Positions 9,788 to 18,067 of a stretch of DNA of 53,965 nucleotides are shown here, one piece after another. The DNA comes from Ilumatobacteraceae bacterium (lineage in GTDB: Bacteria; Actinomycetota; Acidimicrobiia; Acidimicrobiales; Ilumatobacteraceae): assembly GCA_023262255.1 (NCBI GenBank), contig JALRBT010000002.1, positions 1-53,965 on the forward strand. Direction: 5' to 3'. The notes under the pieces are model-generated. The model did not search any database. It was not told the origin of the DNA and worked only from the letters and a program-made list of their open reading frames with translations. Numbering within the stretch: position 1 is the first letter of the stretch; the number at the start of each line of letters is the position of its first letter. The translations under genes were made by a program, and so were the position numbers.

Positions 9788-10970
9788 GCGTGACGACGTG
9801 GGGTTGTGGTGATTGCGAGGACTCGCACGGCAGCTCCACCACGAACCGAGCACCCGTTGTGCCGTCGTGACGTGGCTCCACCCAGGCCCTGCCCGCGTGG
9901 AGACGAACGTGCTCGCGCACGAGGGCCAATCCGAGTCCTGCGCCCTCGGACGTGCCGCGCTTGCTCGCTCCGGCACCGCGAGAGAATCGTTCGAAGATTC
10001 GCTCTCTGTCGGTGGTGGAGACGCCCTCGCCACGGTCTTCGACGACGATCCACACGTGCCCTGCCGAGTCCTCGGCAGGGCAGACGTGTACGGAGATCGT
10101 GCCGCCACCATGTGTGCGTGCATTGTCGATGAGGTTGGCCACCACCCGGGCCAGTCGCCGCCGGTCGCCGTGAATGCGGACGTCCGTGCAGCGTTCGTCG
10201 ATGCCGATCTCCGTTCGGGGCATGCTGCTGGCGAGCACCGCTTGCCGAACGAACTCACCAATCTCCAGTTCATCGCGGGTCAAACGCACGGCACCGGCGT
10301 CGTAGCGGGAGATCTCCAGCAAATCCTCGACCAGACCGCTGAAGCGGGCTACGTCGGCGACCAACAAGTCGAGTGCCGCCTGGCCACGCTCGGGCAGTTC
10401 GTCACGCCGCGACACCATGACCTCCACGGATGCGGCCAGCGTCATGAGGGGTGAGCGCAGTTCGTGGCTGACATCCGAGGCGAAGCGCGCATCACGTTCG
10501 ACGCGATCTTGAAGTCGGGCAACCATCGCATTGAACGAATCGGTGAGTGCGTTGAGGTCGGGATCGTCGGTTGGCTCGAGACGCGTATCCAAGCGACCAT
10601 CCGCGATGGCGCGGGCCGCTTCGGCGGCACCGGCCAACGGGCGAACGACTCGCTCGCTCGAGACGATTCCCAACATGAAGCCCACCAGCACCGTGATGAC
10701 CGTGGCGAGGATCAGCGACGCGCGGACGCTCGCGAGGGTTTCGGCGATCAGCTGATTACTGAGCCCCAGTTCTCCTTCCCGGTCGCGAAGGTTGCTTCGC
10801 GTCAGGGTGTACGTGAGGAAGAAGAGCACGCCCGAGAGCACCAACGCACCCACCACGAAGGTGAGGAGAATTCGTGTTCGGACTCCGACGCGACGCGGAC
10901 TCCAACGCCTCCGGAGTGCCCGCAGGCGGCCCCACCACGACGTGCCTAGCGGGCGAATCGGACTCGTCAC
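9774..10970 (-). CDS. Two-component sensor histidine kinase (HAMP-HisKA-HATPase)
   Basis: Two TM segments; FASDVSHELRSPLM H-box; NLIDNAR N-box; GEGVS, GAGLGLALV G-boxes. Confidence 0.92.
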   Translation of the reverse strand: MTSPIRPLGTSWWGRLRALRRRWSPRRVGVRTRILLTFVVGALVLSGVLFFLTYTLTRSNLRDREGELGLSNQLIAETLASVRASLILATVITVLVGFMLGIVSSERVVRPLAGAAEAARAIADGRLDTRLEPTDDPDLNALTDSFNAMVARLQDRVERDARFASDVSHELRSPLMTLAASVEVMVSRRDELPERGQAALDLLVADVARFSGLVEDLLEISRYDAGAVRLTRDELEIGEFVRQAVLASSMPRTEIGIDERCTDVRIHGDRRRLARVVANLIDNARTHGGGTISVHVCPAEDSAGHVWIVVEDRGEGVSTTDRERIFERFSRGAGASKRGTSEGAGLGLALVREHVRLHAGRAWVEPRHDGTTGARFVVELPCESSQSPQPHVVTPVSS

Positions 10971-11647
10971 GACTGCAGTCGATACCCCAACCCGCGCACC
11001 GTCACGACATGGCGCGGATTTGCAGGATCGACTTCGATCTTCATGCGCAATCGCCGCACGTGTACGTCCACCAAACGACCGTCACCGAAGTAGTCGTAGT
11101 CCCACACCTTCTCCAGGAGTGCCTCGCGGCTGAAGACTCCACTGGGGTTCTCCGCAAGAACGCATAGGAGCTTGAACTCCGTCTTCGTAACGGGAACCTC
11201 CGCGCCGGCAAGTGTGACACGTCCCTCCTCGGGGATGATCTCCAAATCGCCGAAGGTGAGCGTGGTGTGGGGTTGGTCGCTCGGGCGGATTCTTCGAAGC
11301 AGGGCTCGGATTCGAGCAGAAAGTTCCTTCGGTGCGAACGGCTTGGTGAGATAGTCATCGGCACCGGCTTCGAGTCCGGCAACCACGTCGTGCGTATCGC
11401 TGCGAGCCGTCACCATGACGATGGGAACGCTGCTCTTGGCACGAATCTGACGACACAACTCGAACCCGTCGATACCGGGGAGCATGATGTCGATGAGCAC
11501 CACGTCGGCGGGCTGTTCGCCGAAACGTGCCACCGCATCCTCACCGGTTCCCGCTTCGTCGACGGTCCAGCCCTCGTCCTCGAGCGCCAATCGCACCGAA
11601 GCTCGGATGCGCTCGTCATCCTCAACGGTGAGAATTCGCGTGGCCAC
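10967..11647 (-). CDS. OmpR/PhoB-type response regulator
   Basis: VEDD, DVVLIDIMLPGIDG, VTARSD, KPF; winged-helix C-terminus VDVHVRRLRMKIE; GTGA overlap with kinase. Confidence 0.92.
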   Translation of the reverse strand: MATRILTVEDDERIRASVRLALEDEGWTVDEAGTGEDAVARFGEQPADVVLIDIMLPGIDGFELCRQIRAKSSVPIVMVTARSDTHDVVAGLEAGADDYLTKPFAPKELSARIRALLRRIRPSDQPHTTLTFGDLEIIPEEGRVTLAGAEVPVTKTEFKLLCVLAENPSGVFSREALLEKVWDYDYFGDGRLVDVHVRRLRMKIEVDPANPRHVVTVRGLGYRLQS

Positions 11648-11689
11648 GACGCCCCAAGGTAGTGCCGTTTCGCACAGGGTGGCGAACGG

Positions 11690-12490
11690 TCATGTGGCGA
11701 CGTGCGGATGTCGTCGCTGCGAGGCAACGAGGAGTGCCGACAGCGAGCCGAAGACGCCCGGTGCCGAAACAAAGACTTCGGCCGGTCGAAGTTCACCACC
11801 ACCGAAGTCGCCACTTCTGGCACCGGCCTCGCGCGCGATGAGTTCGGCGGCGAGCACGTCCCAGGAGTGCAAGTTCTCCTCGAAGTACGCGTCGAGTCGT
11901 CCGCAGGCCACGTAGCAGATGTCAACGGCGGCGGCACCCATTCGCCGGATATCTCGAATGAGGTGAATGAACTCGGTAACGCGTCGCGACTGCACCGTGC
12001 GATGCGCCGGCGTGTAACTGAACCCGGTAGCGACCAATGCCTTGCTCACATCGGTGAGCGGCGAACACCGAATCGGATTGCCGTTCAAGGTTGCACCCTC
12101 ACCGCGTGCGGCCGAGAACATCTCGTCGAGATCCGGCAGGTACACGGCACCTGCGAGCGCACCATGTTTGTCGCGGGCTCCGATGGAAACGCACCAGGTC
12201 GGCAGTCCGTACATGAAACTGGTGGTTCCATCGATGGGGTCCACGTGCCATTCCACTCCCGAGGTGCCACGGTGGCCACCACCTTCTTCGCCGACGATGG
12301 AGTCGTCGGGTCGTGCGGCGCGGAGTCCGCCGATGATCATGGCCTCCGCCTCGCGATCGAACGTCGTCACCATGTCGGTGTCGGTGAGTTTCGTCCCGAC
12401 CACGCTCATTCCAAGCGATCGACCATCTCGTGCGTGGGTGCCAGCCCGTCGGGCAAGGTCCTCGGCGAGTGAACGCAGCCCGTCGGTCAT
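11690..12490 (-). CDS. Inositol monophosphatase/histidinol-phosphatase family
   Basis: GEEGG, WHVDPIDGTTSFMYG, SWDVLAAELIAREAGA; ATGA overlap with upstream ORF supports start at 12490. Confidence 0.87.
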   Translation of the reverse strand: MTDGLRSLAEDLARRAGTHARDGRSLGMSVVGTKLTDTDMVTTFDREAEAMIIGGLRAARPDDSIVGEEGGGHRGTSGVEWHVDPIDGTTSFMYGLPTWCVSIGARDKHGALAGAVYLPDLDEMFSAARGEGATLNGNPIRCSPLTDVSKALVATGFSYTPAHRTVQSRRVTEFIHLIRDIRRMGAAAVDICYVACGRLDAYFEENLHSWDVLAAELIAREAGARSGDFGGGELRPAEVFVSAPGVFGSLSALLVASQRRHPHVAT

Positions 12491-12735
12491 CGTCGTTCGC
12501 GCCATTCGCCCATGGCTCGTAATCCGAGAACGGCTACCACGCTCATGCCCGCGGCAAACCCCACGGCACCGACGAGCATTCCGATACCCGTGGCCATATC
12601 GCAGTCACCGCTGGACTGCACGTCGACGAGTGCATAGCCAATGGTGCCACCGGCGAGACCGGCAACGAGCACGGATGCAAACGCCACGACGCGGGCGGTT
12701 CGCGACGGCAGGGCGGAGAGTGGGCGCTCGTTCAT
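12487..12735 (-). CDS. Small membrane protein, two TM helices
   Basis: 82-aa ORF with two hydrophobic segments, ATGA-coupled to the phosphatase gene. Confidence 0.6.
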   Translation of the reverse strand: MNERPLSALPSRTARVVAFASVLVAGLAGGTIGYALVDVQSSGDCDMATGIGMLVGAVGFAAGMSVVAVLGLRAMGEWRERR

Positions 12736-12767
12736 CGTCCCAACACGGTATTACTAAGGTTGCCGGC

Positions 12768-14057
12768 ATGTCGTCGACTGGTTCGGGGACACCCGTCACG
12801 CAGCACCACGCCCGGCACCCACGACGCATCCTGCACGTGGATATGAACGCGTTCTTCGTGGCATGCGAGCAGTTGCGGCGACCGGAACTTCTCGGGAAGG
12901 CGGTGGTGGTCGGTGGATCAGCCAAACGTGGCGTCGTGGCGGCTGCGTCGTACGAGGCCCGGCAATTCGGGGTTCGCTCCGCGATGGCGTCAGCGCAGGC
13001 CAGTCGACTCTGCCCAGATGCGATCTTTCTCGATGGTGATCACGAGTACTACGCCGACGTCAGTTCGCGGGTGTTCGAGGTGTTCCGGCAGTTCACGCCA
13101 CTGGTGGAGGGCTTGTCCTTGGACGAGGCGTTCTTGGACGTCTCCGGTGCGGGGCGGATATTCGGCGACGCGCGCTCCATCGCGCACGAGGTTCGTGGAG
13201 CGGTGAGAGTTCACGTGGGTCTGGCATGCAGCGTGGGAATCGCAACCTCCAAGTTCATCGCCAAACTTGCAACGGAGTTTGCAAAGCCCCGCGCCTCGCG
13301 ACAGCGCATCGATCCCGGGCCCGGAGTTTTCGAGGTGTGCCCCGGTACCGAGGTGGAGTTCCTGACGCCGCTGGATGTCGGGATGCTCTGGGGTGTCGGA
13401 CCCGTCACTCTCGAGAAACTCCACGGCATCGGTTTGCGTACGGTCGGTGATATCGCCAACTGTCCATTGCGGATCCTGGAGCTCGCCCTCGGTGAAGGCC
13501 ACGCCCGACACCTTCTCGAGCTCAGCCGCGCGATCGACGATCGAAGTGTGGAACCCGAACGCGAGGCGAAGTCGATTGGCAGCGAGGAGACCTTCGGCGA
13601 GGACGTGACCGACCGCGGCGAATTGCGCCGACACCTGCTGCGAATGGCGGACAACGTCGCGCGTCGGTGCAGGGAAAGCGGAATTGCGGCACTCACCATC
13701 ACCCTCAAGATTCGCTACGGAGACTTCAGCAACATGACACGGTCACACACAGTGGAGGATCCCGTGGAAACAAGCCAGGCGATCATGGCCGTGCTCGACG
13801 AAGCGCTGAAGGAAGTGGATGTGCAAGCAGGGGTTCGGCTGGCGGGTGTGAGTCTGCGAAATTTCGGTGTGCCCGATGGCCAGTTGAGTCTCTTCGATAC
13901 ATCCGATACTCGGTCCGATGCAGAATGGCGAACTGCGTCGAGGACAGTCGACGAAATTCGACAAAAGTTCGGTGACGACGCCATCAGTACGGGAGTCACG
14001 GACGATGCACGGAGCACCCCGTGGGGTCCGCGGCGTGACCAACAACATGAGCGCTGA
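12768..14057 (+). CDS. dinB: DNA polymerase IV (Y-family)
   Basis: ILHVDMNAFFVACEQ, GLSLDEAFLDV, SVGIATSKFIAKLATEFAKP; C-terminal clamp-binding-like QLSLF. Confidence 0.92.
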   Translation: MSSTGSGTPVTQHHARHPRRILHVDMNAFFVACEQLRRPELLGKAVVVGGSAKRGVVAAASYEARQFGVRSAMASAQASRLCPDAIFLDGDHEYYADVSSRVFEVFRQFTPLVEGLSLDEAFLDVSGAGRIFGDARSIAHEVRGAVRVHVGLACSVGIATSKFIAKLATEFAKPRASRQRIDPGPGVFEVCPGTEVEFLTPLDVGMLWGVGPVTLEKLHGIGLRTVGDIANCPLRILELALGEGHARHLLELSRAIDDRSVEPEREAKSIGSEETFGEDVTDRGELRRHLLRMADNVARRCRESGIAALTITLKIRYGDFSNMTRSHTVEDPVETSQAIMAVLDEALKEVDVQAGVRLAGVSLRNFGVPDGQLSLFDTSDTRSDAEWRTASRTVDEIRQKFGDDAISTGVTDDARSTPWGPRRDQQHER

Positions 14058-14135
14058 GCGATTTGCGTTTTGACACCGCGCTACTACGCTCGCTACAAAT
14101 GAATCACCCCATCAACGTCGTGCGAGGTGCCGGCT

Positions 14136-14489
14136 GTGCCACTGTCTGACAACGAACAGCAGATCCTTCGCCAGATCGAGGCGCAACTCGAGAGCGACGA
14201 GCGCTTTGCGCAGGCCGTCTCTCCGTCCGGTTTGTACCGACCGGCGGTCAAGAAAGTGCGTTGGGCCGCACTCGGAGCCGTTGCGTCATTGGCCCTCGTA
14301 TTCGTCGGTCTGCAATTCCATTTTTCCGCCGGGTTCGCCGGGTTCGCCCTCATGCTGCTGTGTGTTCTGGTGATCGAGCGGGAGTTGCGCGCGGTGGGCA
14401 AGGTGGGGCTCCGGGACGTGGGAACTATGTTGCGAACCACGCGCGAGAACGCCAAGCAGTTTCGCGACAAGATGGGCCGCGACCAGTAA
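14136..14489 (+). CDS. DUF3040-like membrane protein
   Basis: MPLSDNEQQILRQIEAQLESDERFA... followed by two TM helices. Confidence 0.75.
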   Translation: MPLSDNEQQILRQIEAQLESDERFAQAVSPSGLYRPAVKKVRWAALGAVASLALVFVGLQFHFSAGFAGFALMLLCVLVIERELRAVGKVGLRDVGTMLRTTRENAKQFRDKMGRDQ

Positions 14490-14516
14490 GGGTCGCGGAC
14501 TCGGGTTGAGGTAGCG

Positions 14517-15395
14517 GTGAATCAGGCGTATCTCGCCGTCGATATCGGCGGCACCAAATTGTCATCGGGGATCGTCTCGGCGAACGGGCGAGTGCTGACG
14601 CACGCTCGATGCGATACTCCTGACGAAGGCGTATGGGATGAGCTCGCAGCGCTGGTACTCGACGTTGCATCACGAGTTGCGTCGATCGATTCGCCGGATG
14701 GTGCGGGTTATCGACTCGTCGCCTGCGGCGTGGGGTCGGGCGGTCCGATGTCGAACGAAGGCGACAAGGTGTCGACCCTCAGCATCCCCACGTGGCGCGA
14801 CTTTCCACTTCGGTCATCGCTCGCTTCGTTGACGGGGCTGCCCACCTTCGTGGACAACGACGCAAAGGCGGTGGTGCTCGGCGAGGCTTGGTGCGGTGCC
14901 GCCGTCGGGGCTCGAGACGTCATCGGCATGGTCGTATCCACCGGAGTGGGTGGCGGCATCATCACCGATGGCAGGTTGCTCGACGGCAACACCGGAAATG
15001 CCGGACACATCGGTCACATCAACGTGGTGCCCAACGGGCGATTGTGCAAGTGCGGAGCGAGAGGCTGTTTGGAGGCCGTCGCATCGGGAACCGCCATCGC
15101 CGCGATGACGGGAAGGTCGGCGGCGGATGCGACACCCGAAGTCGTACACCAGACTGGCACGTACGTGGGCCGAGCCGTCGCATCGGTTGCAGCGCTGCTG
15201 GATCTGCGCCTGGCGGTGATCGGCGGATCGGTGGCGTTGGGTTTTGGCGAACCGTTTTATCGTGCCGCACAAGAGGAGGCCGACCGTTACGCCATGATCT
15301 CGTTCGCACGCGGAGTGCGAATACTCCCCACGGGCCTCGGCGGCGATGCACCACTCATTGGTGCTGCCGCGGTAGCACGCCGTCAGCTGGACTGA
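14517..15395 (+). CDS. ROK family sugar kinase/regulator
   Basis: LAVDIGGTKLSSGIV, STGVGGGII, zinc motif CKCGARGCLE. Confidence 0.85.
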   Translation: MNQAYLAVDIGGTKLSSGIVSANGRVLTHARCDTPDEGVWDELAALVLDVASRVASIDSPDGAGYRLVACGVGSGGPMSNEGDKVSTLSIPTWRDFPLRSSLASLTGLPTFVDNDAKAVVLGEAWCGAAVGARDVIGMVVSTGVGGGIITDGRLLDGNTGNAGHIGHINVVPNGRLCKCGARGCLEAVASGTAIAAMTGRSAADATPEVVHQTGTYVGRAVASVAALLDLRLAVIGGSVALGFGEPFYRAAQEEADRYAMISFARGVRILPTGLGGDAPLIGAAAVARRQLD

Positions 15396-15410
15396 ACTAG
15401 CGTTGCCCAC

Positions 15411-16631
15411 ATGCGTCCGACCTACACCCCAGAAGCAGAGGCCTACCGTGAAAAGGTGCAGGCGTTCCTTTCCGAAAAGCTCCCCGCCAACTGGAAGGGC
15501 ATCGGGGCCCTCGACGGCAAGGAGCTCGAGACGTTCATCACTGAATGGCGAGCACACCTCGCCCAATCCGGCTACCTGGCGCCCGGTTGGCCGGCGGAAT
15601 ACGGCGGCGGTGGTCTGTCGGCGCTCGAGCAGGTGATCGTTGCCGAGGAGTTCACTCGCGCCGGCGTTCCAACGGGTGCAATGAACGACGTCTTTGGCAT
15701 TCAGATGCTGGGCAACACGCTGTTGTTGTTCGGCACCGAGGAGCAGAAGCGCCACTACTTGCCCCGCATCATCGCAGGAGACGACATCTGGTGTCAGGGC
15801 TACAGCGAACCGAATGCCGGGAGCGACCTCTCCAATCTCGGCCTGAAGGCAGAGCTGGATGGGGACGAATGGGTACTGAACGGTCAAAAAATCTGGACCT
15901 CGGCGGGCCACCTTGCGACCCACATCTTCACCCTGGCTCGTACCGATCCGACCGCGCCCAAACACAAGGGAATCTCCTTTTTGTTGGTGGACATGCGCCA
16001 GCCCGGCATCGAGGTTCGTCCCATCAAGATGATCTCGGGTGAGAGCGAATTCAACGAGGTGTTCTACACCGACGTTCGTGTTCCCAAGGACAACGTGGTG
16101 GGCGGAGTGAACAACGGCTGGGCCGTGGCCATGGCGTTGCTGGGTTTCGAGCGCGGTGAAGCGGCAGCCACGGGGCCCATCCGTTACGAAGCAGAATTCG
16201 ACCGACTGGTGGCGTTGGCGACCGAGCGGGGAGTGCTGAACGATCCGCGCATCCGACAGCGTCTCGCGTGGTGTTATTCCAAGGTGCAGGTGATGAAGTA
16301 TCTGGGACGTCGCACGCTGACGAAGTTCCTCGCCGGACACCATCCCGGACCCGATGGTGCGATCTCCAAGCTGTACTGGAGCGAGTACCACAAGAAGTCC
16401 ACCGAACTTGCGCTGGACATCCTCGGAATGGATGCAATGATTCCGGTTGGTCGCAAGCCGAGCACCGCCTTTCAAACCGACGACGCCGGGGCCCCGAATT
16501 CGTCGATGAGTTGGGCGATGACCTTCCTCAATGCTCGTGCCGGAACCATCTACGCCGGCTCATCGCAGATTCAACGCAACATCATCGGTGAGATGGTGCT
16601 CGGCCTGCCGAAAGAGCCGAAGCCCGGCTGA
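15411..16631 (+). CDS. Acyl-CoA dehydrogenase
   Basis: GYSEPNAGSDLSNL, WVLNGQKIWTSAGHLATH, YAGSSQIQRNIIGE. Confidence 0.92.
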   Translation: MRPTYTPEAEAYREKVQAFLSEKLPANWKGIGALDGKELETFITEWRAHLAQSGYLAPGWPAEYGGGGLSALEQVIVAEEFTRAGVPTGAMNDVFGIQMLGNTLLLFGTEEQKRHYLPRIIAGDDIWCQGYSEPNAGSDLSNLGLKAELDGDEWVLNGQKIWTSAGHLATHIFTLARTDPTAPKHKGISFLLVDMRQPGIEVRPIKMISGESEFNEVFYTDVRVPKDNVVGGVNNGWAVAMALLGFERGEAAATGPIRYEAEFDRLVALATERGVLNDPRIRQRLAWCYSKVQVMKYLGRRTLTKFLAGHHPGPDGAISKLYWSEYHKKSTELALDILGMDAMIPVGRKPSTAFQTDDAGAPNSSMSWAMTFLNARAGTIYAGSSQIQRNIIGEMVLGLPKEPKPG

Positions 16632-16639
16632 AAATCCCC

Positions 16640-16927
16640 GTGCCCGAGTCGACGTTCACGGCGGTGGCGCGGCGTCCACGATTGTGGGGTGTTGCAATCG
16701 TGCAGGTGTTTCGTCTCGCGCCGAACGGATGGTGGCGCAGAGCGCCGTTCCTTCCGTTGCCCGATCGGCGTTACCTGCAGTTCCGAATGGAAACGCAGTA
16801 CGGTGATGCCATGCACCGTCCCGAAGCGAACGACGTCGTGACGTATCTCTCCTGGTGTCGATCGCTGCGTCGTGAACTTCGGGCGCGACGCAGGGACGAA
16901 TTGAGTAGACCCAGAGCCAGGGCGTAG
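16640..16927 (+). CDS. Short protein of unknown function (FRLAPNGWWRRAPFLPLPD...)
   Basis: Protein-like composition and compact placement between two genes; GTG start. Confidence 0.6.
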   Translation: MPESTFTAVARRPRLWGVAIVQVFRLAPNGWWRRAPFLPLPDRRYLQFRMETQYGDAMHRPEANDVVTYLSWCRSLRRELRARRRDELSRPRARA

Positions 16928-16931
16928 CCGC

Positions 16932-17429
16932 ATGAGGAGCGCGCTCGTTCTCAATGCAACGTTCGAGCCGCTCAGCGTGGTGTCGGCGCGGCGCGCCATT
17001 TGCCTGGTGCTCTCCGAAAAGGCCGAGATCGTCGAGGACGACGGCACCGAGGTTCGGGCGGCGTCCTTGGTGATGCGCTCACCACTGGTGATCCGACTCA
17101 ATTACGTGGTGAGGGCGCCCTTTCGCCGCCGTACGGCATTGTCGCGCCGTGCCGTATTCGCTCGCGACGGCTACAAATGCCAATACTGCGGTCGTCCGGC
17201 GGACTCGATCGATCATGTCGTGCCGCGGTCCCGTGGTGGTGAGCACGTGTGGGAGAACGTGGCTGCGGCATGTCGCACGTGCAATCTCCACAAACGCGAT
17301 CGCACGCCCAAGGAGGCGGGCATGATGCTGGCCAAGATTCCGCACACCCCCCGGGACATGGCGTGGATCACCGTGTCGGTGGTGCGCGTGCCGGAGGCGT
17401 GGAAGCAGTACCTCTCGATCGCCTCGTGA
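16932..17429 (+). CDS. HNH endonuclease
   Basis: CQYCGRPADSIDHVVPRSRGGEHVWENVAAACRTCNLHKRDRTP. Confidence 0.92.
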   Translation: MRSALVLNATFEPLSVVSARRAICLVLSEKAEIVEDDGTEVRAASLVMRSPLVIRLNYVVRAPFRRRTALSRRAVFARDGYKCQYCGRPADSIDHVVPRSRGGEHVWENVAAACRTCNLHKRDRTPKEAGMMLAKIPHTPRDMAWITVSVVRVPEAWKQYLSIAS

Positions 17430-18067
17430 GGGGCTCCGCGGGCGAGCTGCACGCGCGACCGATCGTGGCGTCCGCCGTGGTGGAGCAGTTGGAGATTTCG
17501 CGTCAGGCCGTGGTGATAGGAAGTACGCAATCATTCGACGTCGTGAATGCACCAGTGGCTCGTGAACTCGGATTCGACGTCGTGCGCCGTCGCAGTGGCG
17601 GGGGCGTGGTGGTGCTAAGACCCCGTGACCACGTGTGGATCGACGTCACGGTGCCACGAGGACACCGTGAGTGGTGCGATGACGTCGAGCGAGCAAGCTG
17701 GTGGCTGGGTGAAGCGTGGTGCAAGGTATTACGTGATGTGGTGGGGGGTGGGCCCGTCGACGGTGGATGGCGGGTGTGGCGCGACAAACTCGTGGCGACC
17801 GCACCAGAACGTAGGGTGTGCTTTGCTTCGGTTGGGCCGGGTGAAGTGGTTCATGCAAACCGCAAAGTGGTGGGAATCTCACAGCGTCGCACGAAGGACG
17901 CCGCTCGATTCCAGTGCACCGTGTTCGGCACGATCGACGTCTCGCTTTACGAGTCGCTGCTGTGCGAGGTCGTACCGAGCCGCCTGAACGACGCGGCGGG
18001 CGTGGGCGACGCTCTCGACGCCCTTGCGAGTGCTGCGCTCGCGCACTTAGCCGAGCTGCTGGACTAG
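17426..18067 (+). CDS. Lipoate-protein ligase/biotin-lipoate A/B ligase family protein
   Basis: VVRRRSGGGVVVLRP motif, DKLVATAPERR, GISQRRTKDAARFQC; GTG overlaps HNH stop. Confidence 0.78.
   Translation: MRGSAGELHARPIVASAVVEQLEISRQAVVIGSTQSFDVVNAPVARELGFDVVRRRSGGGVVVLRPRDHVWIDVTVPRGHREWCDDVERASWWLGEAWCKVLRDVVGGGPVDGGWRVWRDKLVATAPERRVCFASVGPGEVVHANRKVVGISQRRTKDAARFQCTVFGTIDVSLYESLLCEVVPSRLNDAAGVGDALDALASAALAHLAELLD

Noticed and set aside
12042-12767. N-terminal 242-residue extension of the dinB ORF
   Set aside because: Overlaps the antisense IMPase gene, low-complexity R/S/P-rich; Y-family similarity begins after ATG 12768.
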